64,000 nt of DNA from positions 55,356-119,355 of the forward strand of contig JAHCLO010000022.1 in NCBI GenBank assembly GCA_026125285.1, written 5' to 3'. The translations under genes were made by a program, and so were the position numbers. Positions 45,735-54,841 of the stretch are shown here, piece by piece; positions within the stretch are counted from its first letter, which is position 1; every line of letters begins with the position of its first letter. The notes below the pieces were generated by a model. The model saw only the letters and a program-made list of their open reading frames with translations, ran no database searches and had not been told where the DNA came from. The DNA is from Verrucomicrobiia bacterium (GTDB lineage Bacteria; Verrucomicrobiota; Verrucomicrobiia; Limisphaerales; JADLHS01).

Positions 45735-48050
45735 ATGAACTTCACATCGCGATATCCCATAGTCTTCGCCCTCGTGTTCTGCATGCCAGTTATGGCGGCA
45801 GAAGAATCCTGGCAACCCGCCAAAGGCCCTTTGATGACGCGCTGGGCCAAGGACGTCTCTCCCAGGAACGTCCATCCCGAGTATCCGCGTCCACAAATGG
45901 TCCGCAAGGACTGGCAGAATCTCAACGGCCTGTGGAATTACGCCGTCACCGCGAAGGAGGCGGCGCAGCCGACGCGGTGGGACGGCCAGATTCTCGTGCC
46001 GTTTCCCATCGAGTCCGCGTTGTCGGGCGTGATGAAGCGCGTCTATGAAACGAACCGGCTCTGGTATCAGCGCACGTTCACGATTCCGCGCGGATGGAAG
46101 GGCAGAAATGTGCTCCTCCACTTCGGCGCGGTGGATTGGGAAACGACGGTTTGGGTGAACGGCCAGGAAATCGGCACGCATCGCGGAGGGTATGATGCGT
46201 TCAGTTTCGACATCACCGACGCGCTCAGGGCATCGGGGCAGCAAGAAGTCGTCGTGGCCGTTTGGGATCCGGCGGACGCCGGCCCGCAACCGCGCGGCAA
46301 GCAGGTGCGCAATCCGCACGGAATCTGGTACACGCCCACGAGCGGGATCTGGCAGACAGTGTGGCTGGAGCCCGTGGATGAAATGCACATCAAATGGTTC
46401 AAGGTGACCCCGGATATTGACCGGAAAGAACTCAAGGTGGAGGTGGCCTTTCACGCCAGTGCTGGCGGATACCACCTGCGGGCGAAGGCCTTCGATGGAG
46501 AAATCGAACGTGCGATGTCAGATGAATTCAAACTGGGCACGGCCTACCTGGCGGAAGACCGCACCAACACATTGGTGGTTGCAGTTGGTGACTTCACACC
46601 TTGGACTCCTGAGAATCCCTTTCTTTACCGCCTCCGGCTGACCCTCCTGCAAAACAATGAGAAGTTCGATGAGATCGAATCCTACTTCGGTATGAGGAAG
46701 ATTTCGCTCGGCAAAGACGAGCACGGCAACCTCCGCTTACATCTCAACAACCAGCCGGTCTTCCAGTTCGGCCCTCTGGATCAAGGGTTCTGGCCGGACG
46801 GGCTCTACACCGCGCCCACGGACGAAGCGTTGCGTTACGACATCGAGATGACCAAAAAGCTCGGATTCAACATGGCCCGCAAGCACGTGAAGATCGAACC
46901 AGCGCGCTGGTATTACTGGGCGGACAAACTCGGCCTGCTCGTCTGGCAGGACATGCCCAGCGGCGACCGCAGTGCCAAATGGCGCGGGCCCAGCGGCTAT
47001 GACGGCGTGGAAATGCAGCGCACGCCCGAGTCCGCGGAAATCTACGAACGTGAGCTGCGCACCATGATTGCGGGATTCTACAATCATCCCTCCATCGTCG
47101 TCTGGGTGCCGTTCAACGAAGGGTGGGGACAGTTCGACACCGTGCGCATTCTGAACCTGACCAAGCAACTTGATCCCTCACGCCTCGTGAACGGCGCGAG
47201 CGGCGGCAATCATTTTCCCGCGGGCGACATGATTGATCATCATCAATATCCTGGACCGGGAATGCCGGCGCGCGTGACCGACCGCGCAATGGTGCTGGGC
47301 GAGTTCGGCGGACTGGGCCTGCCGGTGAAAGGCCACACCTGGCAGGACGAGAAGAACTGGGGCTACCGCAGTTTCACGAATGCGCAGGACCTCACGGACG
47401 CTTACATCGGCCTGGTCAAGAAACTCCATCCGCTGACCGGCCGCGACGGACTGGCCGCGGCCATTTACACGCAGACCACGGATGTTGAAATCGAAATCAA
47501 CGGATTGATGACCTACGACCGCGCGGTGGTGAAGATGGACGAAGCCGCGATCACGGCCGCGAACAATTCGGTTTACGGACCGCCGCCGACAATTTCCGTG
47601 GTGGCTCCTACCGCTGATCAGCAACCCGCGACCTGGCGCTACACGACCACCAAACCGGGTGATGATTGGGCGAAACCTGGCTTCGATGACTCGTCATGGA
47701 AACAAGGCCAAAGCGGATTCGGCACGGCGGGCACGCCGGGCGCGGTCATTGGCACGATTTGGAACACTGCTGACATCTGGTTGCGGCGCGAGGTGGAGCT
47801 TCCGGCGGACGCGTTGGCAAATCTGGAATTGCGGCTGCATCATGACGAGGACGCGGAGGTTTACCTCAACGGTGTGCTCTCCGCCCGGGCGCAAGGTTAC
47901 GTGACGGAATACGTTGGGCTTCCGTTGAGCCAGGCTGCCCGCGCCGCGCTCAAACCAGGTAAAAACTTGATCGCCGTTCACTGCCGTCAGACCGGCGGTG
48001 GCCAGTACATTGATGTGGGGTTTGTGGAAGTTGTGCCGGCGTCCAAATGA
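45735..48050 (+). CDS. Secreted GH2 family glycosidase with C-terminal binding domain
   Basis: The 771-residue protein has a signal peptide (YPIVFALVFCMPVMAAEE). The GH2 sugar-binding domain follows (WQNLNGLWNYAV, LWYQRTFTIPRGWKGRNVLLHFGAVDWETTVWVNGQEIGTHRGGYDAFSFDIT). The barrel holds the acid/base glutamate in VWVPFNEGWGQFD (about 461) and the nucleophile in MVLGEFGGLGLP (about 523). A C-terminal galactose-binding-like sandwich (DDWAKPGFDDSSWKQGQSGFGT ... LRLHHDEDAEVYLNG) is related to the one in the DUF4091 protein. The precise substrate (galactoside, glucuronide or mannoside) is not clear. Confidence 0.94.
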   Translation: MNFTSRYPIVFALVFCMPVMAAEESWQPAKGPLMTRWAKDVSPRNVHPEYPRPQMVRKDWQNLNGLWNYAVTAKEAAQPTRWDGQILVPFPIESALSGVMKRVYETNRLWYQRTFTIPRGWKGRNVLLHFGAVDWETTVWVNGQEIGTHRGGYDAFSFDITDALRASGQQEVVVAVWDPADAGPQPRGKQVRNPHGIWYTPTSGIWQTVWLEPVDEMHIKWFKVTPDIDRKELKVEVAFHASAGGYHLRAKAFDGEIERAMSDEFKLGTAYLAEDRTNTLVVAVGDFTPWTPENPFLYRLRLTLLQNNEKFDEIESYFGMRKISLGKDEHGNLRLHLNNQPVFQFGPLDQGFWPDGLYTAPTDEALRYDIEMTKKLGFNMARKHVKIEPARWYYWADKLGLLVWQDMPSGDRSAKWRGPSGYDGVEMQRTPESAEIYERELRTMIAGFYNHPSIVVWVPFNEGWGQFDTVRILNLTKQLDPSRLVNGASGGNHFPAGDMIDHHQYPGPGMPARVTDRAMVLGEFGGLGLPVKGHTWQDEKNWGYRSFTNAQDLTDAYIGLVKKLHPLTGRDGLAAAIYTQTTDVEIEINGLMTYDRAVVKMDEAAITAANNSVYGPPPTISVVAPTADQQPATWRYTTTKPGDDWAKPGFDDSSWKQGQSGFGTAGTPGAVIGTIWNTADIWLRREVELPADALANLELRLHHDEDAEVYLNGVLSARAQGYVTEYVGLPLSQAARAALKPGKNLIAVHCRQTGGGQYIDVGFVEVVPASK

Positions 48051-48222
48051 ACTTCATCTGAACCTGAATCTTATGAAACGCCCGCCTTCGATCCCCTCAC
48101 TTGAGTTGAGCACTTTGCTCGGCGAACTCTGTGCGAACCTGTGCGACCTTTGCGCAACAACTTCAACGCCGCGGTCCCGAAGCATATCGCCAAGGACGCA
48201 GGGCGGAGAAACCTCAACTGAA

Positions 48223-48297
48223 GGAGCGCGGACAGCCATGTCCGCGCATCCGAAACTAAAGACAAGCAACCTGCGGACATGGCCGTTCGCGCGTCGG
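48223..48297. repeat. Palindromic repeat carrying the start of the next gene
   Basis: GGAGCGCGGACAGCCATGTC (from 48223) is matched imperfectly by GCGGACATGGCCGTTCGCGC near 48274-48293 on the other strand (about 17 of 22 positions). It belongs to the GGAGCGCGGACA family at 35571 and 59830. The ATG within ACAGCCATGTCCGCG is the likely start codon of the pectate-lyase-fold gene. Confidence 0.65.
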
Positions 48298-49575
48298 GCA
48301 ATTCCGTTCGTTTTTCTACTCGTTGTCACTGCTCACGCCAACAACCCTGACTTCTACTCTGTCCGCGACCACGGCGCCAAAGGCGACGGCAAGACGGATG
48401 ACACCGCAGCGTTTCAGAAGGCGCTCGAGGCCGCGAGCAAAGCCGGCGGAGGAATCGTCTATGCACCGCGCGGCAACTACTTCTTCGCCGGCCATCTCAA
48501 CGTGCCGCCCGCAGTTACGCTCAAGGGCGTATGGGAATCGGTTCCCGCCCACAACGGCATTCGCGACCGTGGTCTCCCAAAACCCACGGACGACGGCACA
48601 ACGTTTCTCGTTACAGGCAGCGCCGGCAAAGAGGACGGCCCGCCGTTCATCACGCTCAATCACAACAGCACGCTCAAGGGAGTGGTGATCTATTATCCCA
48701 ACCAGAATCCCGAGGAAGAACCCAAGCCGTATCCGTATGCGATTGCGATGCGCGGGAAGAATCCCGCCGTGCTCGCGGTCGAGTTGCTGAATCCTTACAA
48801 CGGCATTGATGCGTCGCAGAACGAGCGTCACTTGATCCGTGATGTTCACGGCCAGCCGTTGCGCCGCGGGATTTTCGTGGACCACATTTACGACATTGGG
48901 CGCATCGAGAACGTCCATTTCAATCCGTGGTGGAGCATGAAGCCGAAGCTGTTTCAATGGCAGCAGGCGAACGGCGAGGCGTTCATCTTCGGCAAGAGCG
49001 ACTGGCAATACGTCTTCAACACGTTCTGCTTCGGTTACAACATCGGCTACAAGTTCATCAAGACAAAGTCCGGCGACTGCAACGGCAACTTTCTCGGCAT
49101 CGGCGCGGACGATTGCTTCACGGCGCTGGAAGTAGAGGAATGTTCACGCATCGGATTGTTGATCACGAACGGCGAGTTTGTCTCGTTCAACGGCCCCGAC
49201 CCGACGATGATCCGCGTGGGCCCGAACAACACGGGCAGCGTGCGCTTCGTGAATTCCGCGTTCTGGGGACCGTGCAATCAGATTGCGAAGATCGCCGGTA
49301 GCGGAACGGTGGGTTTCAGCGATTGCACCTTCGTTCAGTGGGATCACAAGCGCGAGGGCCGTCACGCGTTGCAGTTCGAGAGCGGCAACGTGATCGTGCG
49401 CGGCTGCGAGTTTCAGGAAAACAAACCGCAGATTTCTCTGGGCGAGAGCGTGCGGCGGGGTGTGATCACGGGCAACCTCATCAAAGGCCGGCTCGCCATA
49501 TCCAATCAAAGCAAGGGCAACGTGGTGCTGAGTGACAACGTGAACGACGTGCCACCTTCGGAGGAATCGAAATGA
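48238..49575 (+). CDS. Pectate-lyase-superfamily right-handed beta-helix protein
   Basis: I prefer ATG 48238 (MSAHPKLKTSNLRTWPFARRAIPFVFLLVVTAHA), giving 445 residues with a proper signal peptide and AAGGAG upstream; ATG 48073 would add 55 residues of apparent repeat debris. The mature part begins DFYSVRDHGAKGDGKTDDTAAFQKALEAA, the hallmark of the Pectate_lyase_3/GH28-like fold. It continues with GGGIVYAPRGNYFFAGHLNVPPAVTLKG and many short beta-helix turns. The catalytic acids of GH28 are not obvious. It is probably a lyase or hydrolase for pectin-like polymers. Its stop overlaps the next start (ATGA). Confidence 0.85.
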   Translation: MSAHPKLKTSNLRTWPFARRAIPFVFLLVVTAHANNPDFYSVRDHGAKGDGKTDDTAAFQKALEAASKAGGGIVYAPRGNYFFAGHLNVPPAVTLKGVWESVPAHNGIRDRGLPKPTDDGTTFLVTGSAGKEDGPPFITLNHNSTLKGVVIYYPNQNPEEEPKPYPYAIAMRGKNPAVLAVELLNPYNGIDASQNERHLIRDVHGQPLRRGIFVDHIYDIGRIENVHFNPWWSMKPKLFQWQQANGEAFIFGKSDWQYVFNTFCFGYNIGYKFIKTKSGDCNGNFLGIGADDCFTALEVEECSRIGLLITNGEFVSFNGPDPTMIRVGPNNTGSVRFVNSAFWGPCNQIAKIAGSGTVGFSDCTFVQWDHKREGRHALQFESGNVIVRGCEFQENKPQISLGESVRRGVITGNLIKGRLAISNQSKGNVVLSDNVNDVPPSEESK

Positions 49576-51944
49576 ACATCACCATGCTACGAAAATCATA
49601 CAACCGGAGTAACCCGCCGCCGCCGCCGGTGCCGCCTTTGGAGTGCGCGGACATGTCCGCGCTTTCCGCAGGCGACTTGTCGCCGTCGAACGCGAGACTG
49701 CCGTCCGACTGCCCGCGCGGAGCGCTGGATGCGGCCCTGCTATGGCGACAAGCCGCCAAGGCGGAAAAAGCGGTGACCAGTCACCGCACTCCAAAACTTC
49801 GTCGCCCGCGGGGCGGTTTTTGCTTTCTGGTTGCGCTGACATTTGCCGCCGCTCTGCTGTGCGGCTGCGCTGGTTCAGCCCAAACGAACCAGTCAGCCCA
49901 GGCGGCGCCCAAGCCCGGTCCGGGAGTTTTCTTCGTGGCGACGAATGGCAATGACGCCTGGTCCGGTCGCCTCGCGGCACCGAATCGTGGTGGGACAGAC
50001 GGTCCGTTCGCCACGTTGCCGCGCGCGTTGGCGGCGACGCGCGAATACAAGGCAGGGCAGGGGAGCGTACAGCCCAATATCGTGCTGCGCGGGGGCACAC
50101 ATTTCCTCAAAGCTCCGCTCGTGCTCACTCCTGCGGACTCGCAGTTGAGCCTTTTGGCATACACCGGCGAACAACCGGTTCTCAGCGGCGGACGCCGCAT
50201 CACGGGCTGGCGTCCGACCACGGCCAACGGTCGAAACGTCTGGGCGGCGGACATCCCGGAAGCGCGCGAGGGGAAATGGTCTTTCCGCGAACTGTGGGTC
50301 AACGGCCGCCGCGCGGTGCGGGCACGCCAGCCCAATCGCGGTTACCTCGAAGTCGCTGAGTTGCCCGACAAGACGCCGAACTGGACGGACGGCCACTCGC
50401 GATTCCGCTATCGCGAAGGCGACCTGAAATCCTGGCCCACCATCACCAACGCCGATGTGATGGTGATGACCCGCTGGGTCGAGTCGCGCCTGCCGGTTGT
50501 GGCGGTGGACGAAAAGGAACGCCTCGTCATGTTTGCCAAGCGTTCCGTTTTTCAACTCGGTGCGGGCGACCGTTATTACGTCGAGGGCGCGCTGGAACTG
50601 TTGGACGCGCCGGGCGAATGGTATCTCGATCCAGCGGGTGGCACGCTTTATTACGCACCGATGCCGGGCGAAACACCGGAGCGCACCGAAGTCATTGCGC
50701 CGGTGCTGCGGTTCATTGTGCGACTGGAAGGTCAACCGCAGGCGGAGAATTTTGTCGAACGGCTGAACTTCCGCGGCCTGACATTCGCTCACGCGGAATG
50801 GGATTTCCCGCGCGACCCGGAGGTGGCCAAACGGTCTGCAATGGTCTGGCCCGCGCCTTCCACCGAGATTGGCGGCTTTGCGCAGGCGGCCATTGGTGTG
50901 ACGGGAGCCGTCTGGGGCGAAGGCGTGCGGCACAGCACGTTCGAGCAATGCAAGTTCGTCAACCTCGGCGCGTACGGCCTTGAACTGGGGCGCGGCTGCC
51001 AGAGCAACGTGATTTCCCGCTGCGAGTTCGCGGACCTCGGCGCCGGCGGAATCAAGATCGGCGAAACCCGCATTCGTGACAACGCCGCCGAACTGGCCCG
51101 CGACAACGAAATCAGCGACTGCTATCTGCATCACGGCGGGCGCACGTTCCACAGCGCGATTGGAGTCTGGATTGGCCAGTCGCCGAACAATCGCATCCTC
51201 TACAACGAGATTCACGACTTCTATTACACCGGCATTTCCATTGGTTGGACGTGGGGCTACGACCCGCGTGCCAAGGCGACGAACAATCTGGTCGCGTTCA
51301 ATCACGTCCATCACATCGGCGTGATGTCGGACGGCGACGGACCGATCTTGAGCGACATGGGCGGCATTTACATGCTGGGGATGCAGCCAGGCACGCGCGT
51401 CGTGAACAATCTCTGGCACGACATCCAGGGCCTGCGTTACGGCGGCTGGGGCATTTACACCGACGAAGGCAGCAGCAGCATCCTGATCGAGAGCAATCTC
51501 GTCTATCGGACCACGCACGGCGGGTTTCACCAGCATTACGGCGCGACGAACGTCGTGCGGAATAACATCTTCACCTTCGCGCGTGACCATCAGCTCCAGC
51601 GCTCGCGCGAGGAGGCGCACATCAGCTTCAGCTTCAGCAACAACATCGTGCTGTTCGACAAAGGTGTGTTGCTCGGCTCGACTTGGAAGAACGACAACTT
51701 CATCCTGGACCGGAACGTCTATTGGGACACGCGGCTGACGGAGAACCCCACCGAAATGAAGTTCGCTGGCGGCACGCTGGAGCAATGGCGCGCACGCGGG
51801 CATGACCAAGACTCACTCATCGCCGATCCACTGTTTATTGGCTGGGAAAAGGATGACTACCGCCTCAAGCCGGACTCTCCGGCGCTGAAGCTCGGCTTCC
51901 GCCCAATTGACGTGAGCCGTGTGGGGCCGAGACGATTTTGGTGA
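49572..51944 (+). CDS. Right-handed beta-helix lipoprotein
   Basis: The 790-residue protein starts at the ATG overlapping the previous stop, so the genes are coupled. A lipoprotein signal (FLVALTFAAALLCGCAGS) ends at a cysteine near residue 97. Before it lies an abnormally long n-region of about 85 residues, encoded largely by a 160-bp palindromic element. The mature part starts FFVATNGNDAWSGR and GPFATLPRALAATRE, the start typical of DUF1565-like polysaccharide-acting beta-helix proteins. Many helix rungs follow (NVISRCEFADLGAGGIKIGE, NRILYNEIHDFYYTGISIGW). It probably binds or cleaves a plant or algal polysaccharide at the cell surface. A palindrome-encoded ATG (MSALSAG) is an alternative start. 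Confidence 0.85.
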   Translation: MNITMLRKSYNRSNPPPPPVPPLECADMSALSAGDLSPSNARLPSDCPRGALDAALLWRQAAKAEKAVTSHRTPKLRRPRGGFCFLVALTFAAALLCGCAGSAQTNQSAQAAPKPGPGVFFVATNGNDAWSGRLAAPNRGGTDGPFATLPRALAATREYKAGQGSVQPNIVLRGGTHFLKAPLVLTPADSQLSLLAYTGEQPVLSGGRRITGWRPTTANGRNVWAADIPEAREGKWSFRELWVNGRRAVRARQPNRGYLEVAELPDKTPNWTDGHSRFRYREGDLKSWPTITNADVMVMTRWVESRLPVVAVDEKERLVMFAKRSVFQLGAGDRYYVEGALELLDAPGEWYLDPAGGTLYYAPMPGETPERTEVIAPVLRFIVRLEGQPQAENFVERLNFRGLTFAHAEWDFPRDPEVAKRSAMVWPAPSTEIGGFAQAAIGVTGAVWGEGVRHSTFEQCKFVNLGAYGLELGRGCQSNVISRCEFADLGAGGIKIGETRIRDNAAELARDNEISDCYLHHGGRTFHSAIGVWIGQSPNNRILYNEIHDFYYTGISIGWTWGYDPRAKATNNLVAFNHVHHIGVMSDGDGPILSDMGGIYMLGMQPGTRVVNNLWHDIQGLRYGGWGIYTDEGSSSILIESNLVYRTTHGGFHQHYGATNVVRNNIFTFARDHQLQRSREEAHISFSFSNNIVLFDKGVLLGSTWKNDNFILDRNVYWDTRLTENPTEMKFAGGTLEQWRARGHDQDSLIADPLFIGWEKDDYRLKPDSPALKLGFRPIDVSRVGPRRFW
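49637..49796. repeat. MITE-like element with about 50-bp terminal inverted repeats inside the beta-helix gene
   Basis: TTTGGAGTGCG at 49637 and CGCACTCCAAA ending near 49796 are the outer ends. Reading inwards from both ends gives matching blocks: GGAGTGCG, a short palindrome (CGGACATGTCCG against GTGACTGGTCAC), CGCTTT-TCCGC and GGCTTGTCGCC. This terminal-inverted-repeat layout without a gene is that of a non-autonomous mobile element. It leaves the reading frame open. Confidence 0.75.
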
Positions 51945-52032
51945 GCCTCCGCTCGTTTCGTTTAGCCCACCCCGGGTGGCGCTTGCTTGTGTTAGGGTTT
52001 TGTTGTAGAACGCCCGCGCTTTGGCAAGCGAC

Positions 52033-53610
52033 ATGATCACACTGAATGGACATCAACTTTCCATCACCGAACTTTGGCTGGCTGCCGTGCAATCGGTGCC
52101 GTGTCGTCTGGCGGAAGAGGCGCGTCCGCTGATCCGGCAGAGCCGGCAGTTCGTCGCATCGCTTGCCGCCCAACCGCGCGCCATTTATGGCATCAACACC
52201 GGGTTCGGTCCTTTGAGCGGCTTCCGCGTTTCGGACGAAGACCTCGCCCAGCATCAGATAAATCTCCTGCATCACTTGGCCGTGGGACAGGGGACGTTGT
52301 TCTCCGAGGTCGAAACCCGTGCCATCATGGTGGCGCGGGCTAACGCGTTGGCGCGTGGTTTTTCCGGGGTGCGCGAGGAGTTGATTGAACTGCTGTTGGC
52401 GTCGCTGAATCGCGGCGTGCTGCCGGAGATTCCCAGCGAAGGCTCCGTGGGCGCAAGCGGCGATCTCGTGCCCTTGGCGCACATGGCGCGGTTACTGGTC
52501 GGTCTGGGCCATGCGCGGGTGAAGGGTGAACGGCTGCCAGCCGTGGAGGCTTTGCAGCGGGCCGGCCTGGCTCCCGTGGTGCTGCAAAGCAAGGAAGGCA
52601 TCGCGTTGGTGAACGGCACCTCGGTGATGACCGCGTTGGCCACGCTGGCCGCGCACGAGGCGGATCGGCTGTTGCGCTGGATGGAACTGCTGACAGCGTG
52701 CTTGTTTCAGGTCCTGCATGGCGAACCCGAGGTGTTGTGCCAGCAGGCCCAGAAGGCGCGCGGTTTTCGCGGCCAATCACTCGTCGCTCGACGCATCAGC
52801 GATTCGTTGCGCACGCATCCCGAATTCGCCCGGCAGATTGACGAGCATCAATGGGGTTCGTTGCCCAAACCGGTGGCGGGGGATGCGGAGATACAGGACC
52901 CGTATTCGCTGCGTTGCACGCCGCAGATTCTCGGCGCATTTCAGGAGGCGCTCTGGCACGTCGAGCAGGTGGTAACGCGCGAACTCAACGCGAGCACCGA
53001 TAATCCGCTGGTGTTTCCCGACACCGAAATGGTGATTCACTGTGGCAATTTCTATGGCCAGCAAATCGCCATGGTGAGCGATTATCTGCGCATGGGACTC
53101 ATCAAACTCGCGCTGCTGGCGGACCGGCAGTTGGAACGACTGGTCAACTGGCGCTACAGCCGCGGATTGCCGCCTTTGCTGGCGGCCGGGGCGCCGGGAT
53201 TGAACACTGGGTTTGGCGGGGCACAGTTGCTCGCCACCTCGCTGGCGGCCGAAGCACGATTGCTGGGCACGCCCGCGTCCATCCAGACCATTTCCACCAA
53301 TGCCAACAACCAGGACGTGGTGAGCATGGGTTGCATCGCGGCCAAAATGACGCGCACGACGCTGCCGTTGTTGTGGAAGTTGGTGGCCATCGAAGCTCTC
53401 GCACTGGCTCAGGCTGCGGACGCGCGAGGCTGTGACCAAGTGCTCGGCGGCGATTACCGCAAACTCTACGAAGTGGTGCGCGGCGTTTCGCCGAAGCTGG
53501 AACGGGATCGTCCGCTCTTCGAGGATATCGAACGCTTGACCGCACTGCTGCAAACTGAAGCGGCGCAGGAACAATGTTTGCGCTTTGAGGATGATTCACA
53601 TGCCAACTGA
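52033..53610 (+). CDS. Aromatic amino acid ammonia-lyase, tyrosine-lyase-like
   Basis: The 525-residue enzyme starts at ATG 52033 (MITLNGHQLSITELW). It makes its own MIO cofactor from the Ala-Ser-Gly in GSVGASGDLVPLAH (about residue 140). Other family motifs are YGINTGFGPL, GTSVMTALA, ELNASTDNPL and NNQDVVSMG. The substrate-selectivity pair in INLLHHLAVGQG is His-Leu (about 79-80). In this family His-Leu marks tyrosine lyases, Phe-Leu phenylalanine lyases and Ser-His histidine lyases, so p-coumarate is the likely product. No hut genes are nearby. The next gene begins inside its 3' end, making it the first gene of a three-gene operon. Confidence 0.92.
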   Translation: MITLNGHQLSITELWLAAVQSVPCRLAEEARPLIRQSRQFVASLAAQPRAIYGINTGFGPLSGFRVSDEDLAQHQINLLHHLAVGQGTLFSEVETRAIMVARANALARGFSGVREELIELLLASLNRGVLPEIPSEGSVGASGDLVPLAHMARLLVGLGHARVKGERLPAVEALQRAGLAPVVLQSKEGIALVNGTSVMTALATLAAHEADRLLRWMELLTACLFQVLHGEPEVLCQQAQKARGFRGQSLVARRISDSLRTHPEFARQIDEHQWGSLPKPVAGDAEIQDPYSLRCTPQILGAFQEALWHVEQVVTRELNASTDNPLVFPDTEMVIHCGNFYGQQIAMVSDYLRMGLIKLALLADRQLERLVNWRYSRGLPPLLAAGAPGLNTGFGGAQLLATSLAAEARLLGTPASIQTISTNANNQDVVSMGCIAAKMTRTTLPLLWKLVAIEALALAQAADARGCDQVLGGDYRKLYEVVRGVSPKLERDRPLFEDIERLTALLQTEAAQEQCLRFEDDSHAN

Positions 53611-54841
53611 CGTGGACGTGTTGATCATCGGGGCCGGTCCGGCGGGGGCCAGTGCGGCGGCGTTGTTGCAGCAGGAAGGATTTCGCCTGCTGGTGGTGGA
53701 GAAACAAACCTTCCCGCGCTTCGTGATTGGCGAAAGCCTCCTGCCCCACTGCATGGATTTGCTCCAGGAAGCGGGTTTGTTGGAGAGTGTGGCCGGACAA
53801 CAGTTCATGCAGAAGAACGGCGCGGTGTTTCATCGCGGCGGGGCGACGTGCGACTTTGACTTCTCCGCGCAGTTCACCGCCGGGTGGAAATACACCTGGC
53901 AGGTGCCGCGCGCGGACTTCGACAAAACACTGGCGGACGCGGTGGCGGCGCGCGGCGTGGAGTTTTGTTACGGACACGGGGTAACGGCGATCCAGTTAGC
54001 AGATTCGAGGGCCACGGTGACGATTGAGCAACCCGATGGCACCCGCAGTAGTGTTGCCGCGAAGTTCATCCTTGATTGCAGTGGCTATGGCCGCGTGCTG
54101 CCGCGGCTGTTGAACCTCGAAGTCCCCTCGCAGTTTCCGCAGCGCGAGGCGTTGTTTGCGCACGTGACCGGCGACCATCGCCCCACGGGCCGCGAGGAAG
54201 GGAAGATCTGGGCCTGCACCCATCCGGGCGGCGCGTGGATTTGGATCATTCCTTTCTCCAATGGCCGCACCAGTGTTGGCGCCGTGGCCGAGCCTGGGTT
54301 TTTCGCGGGTTACCCGGCCGACCCGGAGAAATGTCTGCGCGCCATTCTGGCATCCGATCCCAGTGCCGGGCCGCGATTGGCCGGGATGCAGATCGTCTTC
54401 GGACCGGAGCGCATCTCCGGTTACTCGTGCGCGGTCAAGCAACTCTTTGGCCCGCATTACGCGCTGGTAGGCAATGCCACGGAGTTCCTCGATCCCATTT
54501 TTAGTTCCGGCGTGACGCTGGCGCTGGCCTCGGCGAACCGCGCCGCGAAGGTGCTGACACGGCAGTTGCGTGGCGAGGCGGTCAATTGGCAGACCGAGTA
54601 CGCCGATCATGTCATGCAAGGGATCAACACCTTTCGCGCCTACGTGTCCGCGTGGTACGACGGCACGCTGCATGAAATCCTTTTCTCCGCCGGGGCGAAC
54701 CCGGACATCATGCGGCAGATCTGCTCGGTGCTGGCGGGTTACGTGTGGGATTTGTCGAATCCCTACGTCGCCCAACCGGAACGCGCCCTGCCGCTGCTCT
54801 CGCGGATCGTTCAGGCCCGTTCTCGCAGCGCGACATCATGA
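53600..54841 (+). CDS. FAD-dependent halogenase-like oxidoreductase
   Basis: I chose ATG 53600, with GAGG nine bases upstream and an 11-bp overlap with the lyase gene; this gives 413 residues. The FAD-binding VLIIGAGPAGASAAALL is at the N-terminus, followed by FVIGESLLPHCMDLLQEAGL. WIWIIP (about 212-217) matches the WxWxIP motif of flavin-dependent halogenases. KNGAVFHRGG holds a lysine that may correspond to the catalytic one. LVGNATEFLDPIFSSGVTLAL is the second FAD motif. It could chlorinate or brominate the aromatic product of the lyase; the alternative is an FAD reductase/monooxygenase of the same superfamily. Confidence 0.88.
   Translation: MPTDVDVLIIGAGPAGASAAALLQQEGFRLLVVEKQTFPRFVIGESLLPHCMDLLQEAGLLESVAGQQFMQKNGAVFHRGGATCDFDFSAQFTAGWKYTWQVPRADFDKTLADAVAARGVEFCYGHGVTAIQLADSRATVTIEQPDGTRSSVAAKFILDCSGYGRVLPRLLNLEVPSQFPQREALFAHVTGDHRPTGREEGKIWACTHPGGAWIWIIPFSNGRTSVGAVAEPGFFAGYPADPEKCLRAILASDPSAGPRLAGMQIVFGPERISGYSCAVKQLFGPHYALVGNATEFLDPIFSSGVTLALASANRAAKVLTRQLRGEAVNWQTEYADHVMQGINTFRAYVSAWYDGTLHEILFSAGANPDIMRQICSVLAGYVWDLSNPYVAQPERALPLLSRIVQARSRSATS

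Noticed and set aside
50000..51809. Long antisense open frame opposite the beta-helix gene
   Set aside because: The plus strand carries the lipoprotein signal and beta-helix rungs; the antisense product has no domain character.
52033..53610. Histidine ammonia-lyase HutH
   Set aside because: The selectivity pair is His-Leu rather than Ser-His, and no hut genes are adjacent, although automatic annotation may call it HutH.
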